A DNA stretch of 64,000 nucleotides, from contig CM051462.1 in the NCBI GenBank assembly GCA_028095005.1, positions 82,843,846 to 82,907,845 on the forward strand, given 5' to 3'. This DNA is from Rhynchospora pubera. Lineage: Eukaryota; Streptophyta; Magnoliopsida; Poales; Cyperaceae. Of this stretch, positions 45,901-56,440 are shown one piece after another. A program made the translations under genes and the position numbers. The notes below the pieces were generated by a model that made no database searches, was not told the DNA's origin, and saw only the letters and a list, made by a program, of their open reading frames with translations. The stretch's first letter is position 1, and the number at the start of each line of letters is the position of its first letter.

Positions 45901-45981
45901 ATCACTCAAATTATAATTTCGGTCATGTACTATCAAAATTTCACTACAATTCCATAAATAGCAAAAATTCGTAATGTCACA
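42930..45981 (-). mobile_element. Solo LTR (3052 bp) related to the young element at 17.3 kb
   Basis: On the minus strand it starts TGTGACATTACG and ends GGGGTGTCACA, with a perfect 5-bp duplication. No primer site, polypurine tract or second LTR is present, so it is the product of LTR-LTR recombination. Its 43795-43985 segment matches 19115-19310 of the young LTR almost base for base, and both outer ends also match. The 141-codon minus-strand frame 45122-45547 falls in the leader region and is not considered coding. Confidence 0.9.
43953..44028. repeat. 38-bp tandem duplication in the solo LTR
   Basis: CATTTCAATCGGATACCATT starts both units (43953 and 43991). The young LTR has a single copy. 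Confidence 0.85.
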
Positions 45982-45986
45982 TCTAC
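45982..45986. other. Target-site duplication TCTAC, right copy
   Basis: It follows the solo LTR directly and matches 42925-42929. Confidence 0.9.
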
Positions 45987-46599
45987 AACTACCGAGAAGT
46001 GGTAAGTCCTATAATTCATTTCTTTCACTTAACATACACAGGCATTGTAGTCCCAATTCTATAATTTAATTGTACCAATTCGTGGAGAGAAAATAGTCAC
46101 TAAAATTAGGCCCATTTCATTTAAACCTAAACCAAATGAAATCTAAACCCTTTGAACTTTTATGATATTTCATTTGACATCAAGTTAGGTATGAAGATTA
46201 ACAAAGTTGGAATGATAGTAATTGTTCTTCTATTTTGTTCTAGAAAGGTATGCATAGGCATAGACGCATAGTATCATGTGAAGTTCCTTGCATAGGAGGT
46301 TTAATTGTACATTGGAGTGGAGTTAAAGAAAATTAAATTTAGGGGTTCATTTATCATTGATTGATCAATGATTAGTATTTTCTTTCTGATTTGATGTGTT
46401 CTTTTCTTTTTGCCATTTTGGCTCTTCTGTTGATTGCTCTTTTATCTGATTTCGCATTTTAATTAGGTACATTTTTATCTTACTGATTAACAAATTTTTT
46501 TATAAATTACGATGAAAGAAAAGAAAGAATTTTAGATATTTTAACCTATACTGATGATTACATTTTACAGGCCAGTAAGTACGTGCGCTATAAAAAAGA
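45987..46599. other. Spacer between solo LTR and repeat R copy B
   Basis: AT-rich sequence with no supported gene. It may be the 3' remainder of the SnRK2 pseudogene locus that the solo LTR split. Confidence 0.4.
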
Positions 46600-47460
46600 A
46601 GTCCTTAATTTTGTTTTAACTTGATTTTCTCCAATGTCTCATAATTTATTACTCGCGGAATCAAAATTTCAAAAAATAAGACAATTAAACTTATTTTATT
46701 GATTGGACTATTTTCTATAATATTGTTATATAATAATAGATGGAGGACTTATTATTTAAATGAAATTTTTGTTTATCACAAAGCACGATAATGATTATAT
46801 AAGAATTGTCATATTTTTCAACTTTAGATCACCAATTTATTATGACTTAGAAGGCAAAAATAGTTTGATCATGTAGTCACGCAAATAGAATGACAAAAAA
46901 ATTAAATTAGTGGGAAAACAAAAAATTAAACTGCAAACTCATTAGCAAGATATTTATTCTCTCTGATGCATCACAGCAGAATAATTGAATAATAGATTTC
47001 ACAAATTTTAAATGAATTTTATTAGAGCTGATTTAAATCCTTGTCATAACACATAATTATATCAAAATTAAGAGGGAAATTATTATCTATCTAATTAGAT
47101 TGAGCTTTTGCAAATTCTGTTCTCGAATAAAAAAGAAAGAGAGAGAATAGTCTAACGCCACCATCAATTATTAAGCATACAAAATTCATACAGATACGTA
47201 CTTTGGTAAATTTTGTGTAACTGTGTGTATATATATACTAGCAAAAGATGCCATCGATACATGGCAAATAAGAAAATAAAATATTGATATTATTTTTGTT
47301 TCATATAGAATTTTACATGTTATACAATAAAAATATGGTAAAATAAATAATTTAGTTTTTTCTTTTAAATAAATAGCTAATTTGGTAGTAACTTAATCTT
47401 TTTTTAATAAAAAGTCCGACATTGATCTAGACCACTGATTAAATCAAATTACACAAATCA
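46600..47460 (+). repeat. Dispersed repeat family R, copy B
   Basis: It is collinear with 27690-28570, with frequent small differences. Like copy A, it lies downstream of a SnRK2-type pseudogene on the same strand. Confidence 0.8.
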
Positions 47461-47840
47461 ATGGTCTATAATTGATATAAGAATTATTTACACCCTTTTA
47501 GTTGATATATTTACTCCTTTTATTTGAAATGTTTAATCCTTTCTTTAGGTGCTTTTATAAATAGTAAGAAATATAGAATTTTACATGTTAGGCAATAATG
47601 TTCTGGTAAAATCAATAATTTAATTTTTTTAATAAAAATAGTTAATTTTGTAATAATTTAATCTTTTCTAATAAAAAGTCTGACATTGATCTGGACCACT
47701 ATCAGATCAAATTACACAAATCCATAGTCCATAATTGATATAAAAATTGTTTAAACCCTTTTATTTAATATGTTTACTCTTTTTATCTGAAATGTTTATT
47801 TTTTTCTTTAGGTGCTTTTATAAGTTGTAAGGATATATAT
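47306..47840. repeat. About 268-bp tandem duplication at the end of repeat R copy B
   Basis: A unit starting TAGAATTTTACATGTTA (47306 and 47574) and ending CTTTAGGTGCTTTTATAA is present twice with about 10-15% difference. The second unit ends where the Helitron begins. Confidence 0.8.
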
Positions 47841-48179
47841 ATTATACCTATATAAATGTGGAGTAGGGAGTTTTCGTCAAAATTCACGCCTATGAACAGT
47901 GCCATTTCTCAATTTCCAGGGAATTATCTGGAATGTTGGTTTGAGATGGACGGATCGATTTTCTTCCAGAAAAGTGTTTTGTGATGTGCATATTTTATGG
48001 TGGAGCGGGTGCATTGTAATAAATGTATAACGATGCTTAAAATATTTTCTACATATGCATGCAATATAATTTGGTCCACGACGTTTAATGCTGCTCGATT
48101 TTTTTGTTATAATTCCCACAGACACACACCGCTTATACTTTCCTCATTATCATCTTTGTTTTTTACTCCCCCATTCTAA

Positions 48180-49316
48180 GCGGTCGTGTGAGAGAGAGGA
48201 AACCATTTTTAGTCATGGAGCGGAGCTCGGACGTGAGGACTAATTTTCTTCATCGATTTGTCGACTGTGCACCGATCAATCAAGGTGGTTGCCAACGGAT
48301 CTTAGCTCTCCTCACCACGACGATTCAATAGATATCATTTTTGGCCACCGTATCAACTTATCGAGGCAAGAGAGGGCAAGAGTACCAAGCTGGAGAAAAA
48401 CAGTTCTACCGTCGCTTCAACCTCAGACCTATACCACCTCCTACCTTGGTTTTGGATCGACGTCGCTTTTTCTTAGATTGATTTTTGTTGCTCCTTACAA
48501 AGAGGGGTAATAAAATGATGCACACCTTGTCTCATAAGCGTAATCGATGTTCAGACTATCGTCTCGCAGTTCGTTAGTCCCTCTCGCCTCAGACCCCTTC
48601 GTAGGTAGTGCCTCCGCCTCTCCTTCCGCAAAGTTCCGCTTGAGAATTTGCGTCTCTCAGCCTTCGCCTCCAGAACCGGACGGTCCATCCCATGTTCTTA
48701 ATTTGAAGGTAGTGAAATTCCTGATAATCACTATTTTTTTTAATTTGTTTTTTGGAGCTAGCTCTTGAACTTTACAAGAAATTGATGGTTTATGTAGAGA
48801 GCTAAGGGGTTGCTCGACATGGTTGCTCGATAGACAGTTTAAATATAAGTAGATGGATCAATTTGGTTGTTTGAATAAGTTAAAATACTGATGCATGAAC
48901 TCTCTTAAACACAAGACATTTAATAGATTGCTCATGTGTTATATTTTCTTTTGGTATGTATAAATTCAGAAATTAGAGTGCAGTAAACTTGGAATTCTTT
49001 TTAAGCTGAATAAAAGTGTAAAATTAGGGCTGCTAAAGCCTGTATAGGACATGTTAAATGCTACAGAAGATGCTGATACCTATACCTCTGCTTTATCTGT
49101 TATTGATGGTATTATCCAATGCAATTGGGAAGGAGAATGCTTATCTTTTTTGTAAATTGATTTGCAAAATGGCTAACATGTGCACAAAATTATTATGACG
49201 TAGACCTTGTAATCCTTAGGATGAGGTTTGTTTTTTCTTAGTCTCAAATTACTAAATGGATTTATAAAAAGCAACTTAAGAGGTTTAATGCTGATTATTT
49301 TTGTTTCCCGTGTTAG
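48180..49316. other. Helitron interior, unrecognised, possibly further captured sequence
   Basis: The part at 48200-48720 is GC-richer and exon/leader-like but shows no domain I recognise. The reading frames 48289-48510 and 48547-48768 lack support. Confidence 0.35.
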
Positions 49317-50482
49317 TTTGGCCGCCCTCTCAATGGAGATGTTTTTGGGGCTCAGCAGCAGGAACAACCAAACTATATGTTGACTTAAAATATATATAGT
49401 ATTTTGGTCCTATAACACTATGAAAGCTTGCAAAATGTATGCTAATGTATGTGTGATGAACATTACAATAAAAATCTTTGCCAGTGGATCGAAACAAGCA
49501 CTGGGAGACCTAGAGGAGCAAGAGGAAGAAGAGGAGGAGGAAGAGGAGTAAGAAGAAGACGTTGGATGAGGCGGCCATGGCTAATGGCATTCAATATGTT
49601 GACTTCCTTTCTAGCACTCCCACTAGAGTTGAAACTCCAAATTTATCGACCTAAGGAAGCAACAGAGGAAAGAGCCTACTAACAAGCCACTATACCAGGT
49701 AATTGTCCTTCCTTTTATTTTTGTTCGTTTTCTTTTGTGTCTGTCATGTTTGGTTCCTTATTTAATTGAGTGTCGCTGTGTTTTTTTTTTTAATTCTTGA
49801 TGAGAAAGAAGAGAGAATTGCTCCATGCGCCTTACTCGGGACAACACATATGTAGGTCTCCCTTTCACTGGTTGTCATTTTCTTCTCCTCCATTTGCATA
49901 TTTTTCATATTTTTCTTTTTCTGTAACCAATGTTCTGGGCGCGCGAGGCAAGTCAGCATCTAAAAGGGTAGGGATTCTGTGCTTAATCTTTTTCCATCTT
50001 TTTTTCAGGATTTCATCCTCATTGTTTAGGTCTAGCGCTGTTTATCTAATGGTTGTGTGACAGGTTTGTCTTTTGCAGGGTCAAAATACAGACAAAGTTA
50101 ACGTCACTATTCAATCCGAGGAGCTGGAATTTATGGATGATGTGCTGGATGCCAAGTAAGATTTATCTGTCTATTACAGATACAAGTCTAGGCATTTAAT
50201 TCATGATAATGACTAATTTAGTATTACATTAATGTTGTGCAGGTATGAAGAAGCAAGATAGGTCAAGAAGCTCCACAATCAAAAATAGGATTTCATCAAT
50301 ATGGTTGCAAAGGTGGATTTTATTTTTATGTGTGTATATTGTGAGTGTGTACTTATTATATCTCTAACTCGAAGTGATTTATTTATGTTGTAGAATGCAA
50401 ACAAGAAAAAACGAAAGCTGGAAAGTATGGCAAATCCAAAAAAAAAAGAATTTCAGGATTTAAATGTTGGATGTCTTGATCG
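49317..50482 (+). pseudogene. Captured fragment of splicing factor SF3B2 (SAP145) gene, several exons
   Basis: Exon-like pieces separated by introns match the C-terminal third of plant SF3B2, the U2 snRNP SF3b subunit. They are 49317-49378 (FGRPLNGDVFGAQQQEQPNY), 49485-49698 (VDRNKHW, an acidic run, GIQYVDFLSSTPTRVETPN, RKQQRKEP), about 49793-49855 (VLDEKEERIAPCALLGTTH), about 49922-49967 (ASKRV), 50079-50155 (DKVNVTIQSEELEFMDDVL), 50243-50312 (YEEAR, DFINMVAK) and 50394-50482 (KKKRKLESMANPKKKEF). Frameshifts lie in the acidic run and near VETPN. In-frame stops follow TTHM and YEEAR, and a further stop precedes DFINMV. Some splice acceptors are lost. Retention of introns shows DNA-level capture, as Helitrons do, not a processed copy. 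Confidence 0.85.
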
Positions 50483-51479
50483 GTAAGAACAAAGCTATTT
50501 TTTTTAAATCTATTTAAAATATCAGACTCTTTAAAAAGTATTTCATCCTTTTTGGATTTAGATTTTAGCAAACTGTCTTCCTTCGAGAACAAAGGACCGC
50601 AGAGGTATAAAATATAAGATTCTTAAATGCGAACTTGATTTTTTTTATTAAGATAATATTAGAAAAACTAAATTGTAATGTTGTATAATTTACAGAATAA
50701 TTATTAAACTGTCCTTGATTTTTTTTTAAGTCTTTTATAAAAAATTTGGCCCTGATTAGAGTATTGACTGGGCAGAAATAAATCGTCATCATACTAAAAA
50801 ATAGAAACACATATTCACTAAGTCCATCTTATTAGTTTAGAAAACATTTTACTCAATCATATGCAAAACAACTATAAAAGACATTCTTACTTCATCTTAC
50901 ACGTCCTTATTGGATTAAATGCAATATTAACTAGCAGCCCCAATATGTAAAGACAACCTGGCAAAGGTGTGAAGAGTTGTTTGCATGATCAGCAGGCATA
51001 GGTGAGGTGTTCTTGCACATGAAACGCATACTGGGTATGCGAAGGGCAAAATTGTAAACCAGAAATTGATTCAACTCAAGCATTATGTAGGCTTCATTAT
51101 ATGTAAGGTTAATTTGTTAAAAATAACATTGTAATTGTTGGCTAAGGGAATAATGATTTAGGATTAAATAAGTATATACATAAAATTGTCTGCAAATATT
51201 GGAAGTGAACCTCCAAACCAAAAAATTGAGTGAATTATAAATGAATGGGAATGAGGTGTAAAGCTACTACTACATGAAGTACCTTAGGCCATTTTTCAAC
51301 TAAAGTATTGCAAAAGATAGGAATGTAATCTTATATGTATATGTGTTACTGTGTGCATATGTGATTTCCAATTTTTAAAATTTAAAATTAAGACAATTAT
51401 ACTTCAATGTGATAGTTAATATGCTTGATCAAGGTGGAAAGCTAGAAGACTATATGGAATCAAGGTGATAGTTAACATG

Positions 51480-53640
51480 AGCATTATTGTTTTTCAATTT
51501 TCCGCGAATTATCAGGACCGTTGATTGGGATCGAGCGGCTGGATTTGCGAAATGAAGAGCGGTGGTTCGCCGGTCCCTTGCTTCGTTTCTTCCGCCTCTT
51601 CTCTCTCCCTGCTTCTCTCCCTCGAGCAGAACTCACCAGCCCCGTAATCATCTCTCTCTCCTCTCCATTAGCCTTTGCACCCTCACTCGAGCCTCAACCG
51701 AAGCCTCACCTCACCACCACTCCTATGCATCTCCGCCGTTTCCCTCCCCCTCTTCATTGCCTCACTCACGGCCACCCATTCAACCCTCCCTTCTCAAAAC
51801 CGTAACCCGTTCCCTCTCCGATCACCTCTCTCCCCATCACTGCCACTTGATTCGTAGGCGAAGACAGAGAAAATCCTGACCTTCTCCAACTCTCTTACTT
51901 TCCTCCTCCAGCAAAACAAATGAAAAAAAAGAGTAGCCATACCTACAGCTAATAGGTGAGAGAGCAAGTCATGGCAATGGAGCGATCGGTGAAGGGTTTC
52001 TGCGATCTGCTCCAACCCTGCATTTAGCTCTACCTAGATGCCCTTCCGATAAAAAGAACAAGGGAGGCAAGGGATCAGCAACCACTTTTTCATTTGCCTC
52101 TTCTATTTCTGAATAATTGTGCTCCTATTTTCTTCTTATTTCTTCTCTCCCCAGGTTCATCTCTATCTTTCTCCTTTCTTTTCTTATTTAGGTAACTCCT
52201 GATTTGTTTGTTTTACTTTCTTTAGTGTTGTTAGTTATAGGTCTGCATATGTTTTGTTCTCAACTTGATAAATAATACCCTTCGACCTTGGTTTATTTCA
52301 GGACCAACAGCCACGATTGTGGAGGTAGAGATACAGACGAGATATTTATTTAATCAATTCGGTAAGCCACATTTCATAATTGTTTTCAATTAACTTGATG
52401 TTGATTTCAATTAGTGGGCTCTACTAATTGTTGTAAAAAGGTTAGCAACATAAAGGTTAGAACTTTGATATTCTATTCAAGCTGGAACGATAGCACCTGC
52501 CAAATTCGGGGCATTAAAACTTTTTTTCAATAACATGAATCAATTTTCAGTTATAAAGCTTGGCATATTCATCCATTCGACCATATTTGAATTTAAGTGA
52601 TCCATCTTACTGAATATCAAGGCCATGTCATCGTAAAATCGAGGCTTAATATATATACGAGTAACTTACAGTTGAGACTTAATTGATTGCAGTGATGCAT
52701 ACCAACCTAATTGAGGTCTTATTCATATTGAAGTTACATACTGTCTAGAGATACATTTAGTTGTTAAGGATTCTATATTATTATCTTAAGGCAAATATCT
52801 TAGTATTATTTCATGTTTCGCATGCTATTAGTTTGTGTAATTCACAGAATTGCATCTGTACTCTTAGTATTATTTCAATTTGAGATAAAATATCTATTAT
52901 CTCAATTTTTAACCGTGTTGCTTGCCACGAAGAAAACACCTCCATTTTAATGATACAAGGAAGAAATTTTCATTATTTTTTTACGTTATTTTAAAAAGAA
53001 ACATGTCTAATTAGGTTATTCAAATTACTTCATACAGATGATGTAGATGACAGAAAGTAGGCCTAATTTCCTCCAATATATGGCAGTTGACGATGGCCAT
53101 GGTGATAGAGGATGTCCAAACAATCGAGGATAAAAAGGAATTCAAGGTGATGTGAATTTTACTTCTTCTGCTTTTTTCATTGATCCCATAGGGCCTTGAC
53201 AAAAAAAATTTAATTATTTTTTTTTATATAGAAATGAGTTGTGGTGCCTTGCAAGCAGAAAGGTATGAAAGAATATTGAGGCTAAAGAAGCTACAGATGC
53301 GGTGAGGAATGACTTTGACAATGCTTCATATGTCCATTGATTTCATATGTTCGTTCATTGTTCATTTTGTCTTACTATATGTTGTATAAGCGTGTTACAT
53401 GCTGTCATGTGTTGGTGCTTTCTGGCTGAAATCTTATGATTTGTGGTTTACATATTAGGTGCGAGACACATAATTTGTGTTCTTTTTTCAGCTACAAAAA
53501 TTGTAAGATGTAGAACTTGAATTCTATTTTTGTGAAATTTCATTCTTAATATTATGATCAATTGCTTTTTTATCATTTGGTACATCCATATCAACCAGCA
53601 TAACTTCATATTTTTAATCGTGCTCAACAAAAAACGTTTA
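51480..53640. other. Helitron interior, right part, unrecognised
   Basis: The start-like block at 51490 is followed by a pyrimidine-rich leader-like stretch (51560-51860) and scattered exon-like blocks (for example 53040-53150). No protein family is recognised. Frames at 51521-51879 are proline/serine-rich by composition only. Confidence 0.4.
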
Positions 53641-53662
53641 TAAAAATAAAATTACGGAGTTG

Positions 53663-53696
53663 GTCGCGGCGAAGCCGCGACAACAAAGCCCTCTAG
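53663..53696 (+). other. Helitron 3' terminal hairpin and CTAG end
   Basis: GTCGCGGC, loop GAA, GCCGCGAC, then AACAAAGCCCT and CTAG. The next base is T, as expected for insertion between A and T. Confidence 0.9.
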
Positions 53697-54289
53697 TTTA
53701 AGTAAATATGTAAAAACCTATATTGGGTTATAGGTTTGACGATATATTAGTTCCATCGAATGCATCCACATTTCATTTTTTTGTAGTAATATGTCATAAC
53801 GGTAGAGTAATCTTTGCTACTTTCCTTGATTTATACGAATGAGTAAATATATCGTCTTATGTTGTGTTTACCTTATAGTGAAGCTAAATTGACACTTCAA
53901 CATTCCGAAATTTATTTCAAAATGACCGATTCAACCGTCCAATACGATCTTTCTATTAAAATCTCCATGTAGACCAAATTTTATATTTTTTAAAATTTTT
54001 AAGTATTTATTTGGGATTTTTAAAAACTGTTGTTCTCTTTATTGAAATCTCCATGCATATTAAATTTTATATTTTTCGAATTTTTTAAGTTTTTTTTTTA
54101 ATTTTAGAAAATCGTTAATCCAATTAGTTTTGAACCGTTCAAAAATTGTCATTTTTTAAAATCCGAAAAGATACTTCAAAATTTTGAAAAAAAATGTAAA
54201 ATTTAGTCTCCATGGAGATTTCAATAGCAATATCATATTGAACAGTTTGAATCGATAATTTTGAACCAGATTCATGAGTTTTGATCACA
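53697..54289. other. AT-rich spacer
   Basis: No supported feature. A loosely repeated phrase (AAATCTCCATG ... TTTTATATTTTT) occurs twice at 53960-54075, with an inverse match near 54190-54220. Confidence 0.4.
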
Positions 54290-54618
54290 TCTCACATACA
54301 CACACACACTTTACGTAAGTACGTATCTGTACGAATTTTGTAGGCTTAATAATTGACGGTGCCATTAGACTATTCTCTCTCTTTCTCTTTTATTCTTTCA
54401 TAATTTCATTCGAGAATAGAATTTGTAAAAGCTCAATCTAATTAGATAGATGATAATCTGCCCTCTCAATTTTGATATAATTATATGTTATGACAAGGAT
54501 TTATATTAGCTCTAATAGAATTCATTTAAAATTTGCGATATCTAATATTATTTTGCATCACTTCATCAGAGAGAGAATAAATATCTTGCTAATGAGTTTA
54601 TAATTTAATTTTGCATCA

Positions 54619-54625
54619 CTTAATT
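54619..54625. other. Target-site duplication CTTAATT, left copy
   Basis: Seven bases are repeated at 55336-55342 on the other side of the TIR element. Confidence 0.7.
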
Positions 54626-55335
54626 GGAAAAATCAGCCGTATACCCCTCAAATCTACTTAAATCAGTCATATACCCTTCTATTTTTCAATATTGTTCATT
54701 ACCCCTCTAGTCTTTATTTGTATAGCCATTTATCTTTTTTATTAATTTAAATTATTTGTTAATTCAGAAAATTAAATCTTTAAATGTTTGTACCAATATG
54801 CCCTTGGCCTTTCTCTCACAGCTTTCAACCTCTGATGAATCGTCTTCCAATATAAAAAAAAGACTTTTATGCAAATATAAATGGAAACAAGTTATGCAAT
54901 ATAAATGGAAAGATTGAACTTCGATATAGAAAATAATAGTCATGATCGTGGATTCTTTTCTCCTTAGAATTGCATCTCTTAAACCTATTATGGCACTTTT
55001 GCAAAGACGTTGAATAACAAAAAAAAAAAAAAAAATCTGGCGTTTTTTTTTTAAATCACAAGAACACAAATAAACAATCCTTGCTAATCACCTCTTTTAG
55101 ACAATAGACCAATTACTTTATTAAACGGAGAGAAGCCTTTCCATTTTATTTTTTTTCTGATGAAGAAAGCTGAGGAAGAAGGGTAGGGACATTTTAGTCC
55201 GAAATTTCAAATATTGAATTTTCTGAATTAATATATCATTTAAATTAATTAAAAGGGTAAATGACTATACAAATGAAGATTAGAGGGGTAAATGAACAAT
55301 ATTAAATAATAGAAGGGTTTATCACTAATTTTTCC
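54626..55335. mobile_element. Long-TIR MITE inside repeat R copy C, 710 bp
   Basis: The left end GGAAAAATCAG, with CAATATTGTTCATTACCCCT further in, is the inverse of the right end. The similarity extends for about 100 bp to AATGACTATACAAAT. The left arm carries a short internal duplication (AATCAGYCRTATACCC twice). The 7-bp duplication could be part of an 8-bp hAT-type one. The minus-strand frame 54764-55069 inside shows no homology. Confidence 0.78.
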
Positions 55336-55585
55336 CTTAATTTTATGTTTTCCCTCTAGTTAAATTTTTTTTTGTCGTTCTATTTGCGTGATTACACGAT
55401 CAAACTATTTTTTGCCTTCAAAATCACAATAAATTTGTGATCTAAGGTTGAAAAATATGACACAACTCTTATATAATCGTTTATCGTACTTTGTGATAAA
55501 CAAAAAACTTTCATTCAAATAACAAGCCCTCCATGTAGTATTAGATAATGATATTATAGAAAATTGTCCAACCAATAAAATATGT

Positions 55586-56440
55586 TCACCATAAGAAAGA
55601 TGGTTTTTACATATATTTTTATTGCTAGATTTTTTATTTATGTTGGTAATTGATCTATTACTAGATTTATTTTTTTATTGCTAGATTTAATTGATGTACT
55701 AAATCTGGAAATTTTTTAGCAAGACACAATTTTCTATTACTGTTAATGTATTCTTCTACATCTAGGTTGTGTTTTTGTGTTTTTTGGGTGTGTGTGTGTG
55801 GGGGGGGGGGGGTTGGAAGAGTGTTTCTTTTTATGCCCATTATGCCAATAAAAACCTGTCATAAGCGGGATTAAGATTGTTATAAAGAGTAGGCCAGTAC
55901 AAAGAAATTGGAATTGGTCTAGTTAAACAACATAGTCAGTAAAGTTTAGATTTAATTTATCAAACTTTATGAAACTTGGAAATAGTTTGACCATTGATGA
56001 CACACCACCAAGAGTGATGTGTTCATGTCTCAAAATGCTTGATGAATGATCAATCTATTATCAAACGGTAAAAAAATTGATACAATCTACACAAGCTAAG
56101 GAGATATATAAAATCTTATTTTAATAATTGTTTGATAGTGTGTCACGAATCACGATTATCAAAAAATAAATTTGTTTAGATAAAAAATCGTAATCTTAAT
56201 TTATTTTTCTGTTGTCACAGTTTCAGCAGCCTATTATTTAGCTATAAAAGAACTTGAAAACCACAAACAGAGCTCAAGGACTGAAATAAAAGCGTGCATT
56301 CTGCACGAGATCATTAATTGCACTAGACTTGTACAAAACAACACAACACAACAATCAACAAAGGTGTGAAGGTAAAATAAAGGCCGCATAAATTATATAC
56401 GAGACATGAAAACAAGTAAAGAAAAAAAAAATAGAAAGAT
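55586..56440. other. Spacer with a (TG)n-poly-G run
   Basis: A 13-base G run at 55800-55812 follows a short TG repeat. The right part (56260-56440) is the probable 3' UTR of the hydrolase gene on the minus strand. No other gene is seen. Confidence 0.45.

Larger units (their letters stand above)
47834..53696 (+). mobile_element. Helitron (non-autonomous, about 5.9 kb) with captured gene fragments
   Basis: The 3' end has the Helitron signature: a perfect 8-bp-arm hairpin (53663-53681), an 11-base spacer and CTAG at 53693-53696, followed by T. The 5' part (TATACCTATATAAATGTGG then GAACAGTGCC) resembles plant Helitron starts. The exact first base is uncertain because no clean TC is seen. A second start-like block, with TTTTTCAATTTTCCGCG, at 51490-51530 suggests two elements fused or nested. 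No Rep/helicase is present. Exons of SF3B2 lie inside. Confidence 0.75.
54290..55585 (-). repeat. Dispersed repeat family R, copy C, interrupted
   Basis: The reverse complement of copy A is present as two parts, 54290-54625 and 55336-55585, split by a TIR element. The outer part near 55530 contains the inverse of GATGGAGGACTTATTATT. Confidence 0.75.

Noticed and set aside
49449..49682. Arg/Gly-rich frame resembling an RGG protein
   Set aside because: It is the wrong phase of the acidic (GAA/GAG-rich) stretch of the captured SF3B2 exon.
54764..55069. 101-codon minus-strand frame
   Set aside because: It lies wholly inside a MITE with a poly-A run and has no homology.
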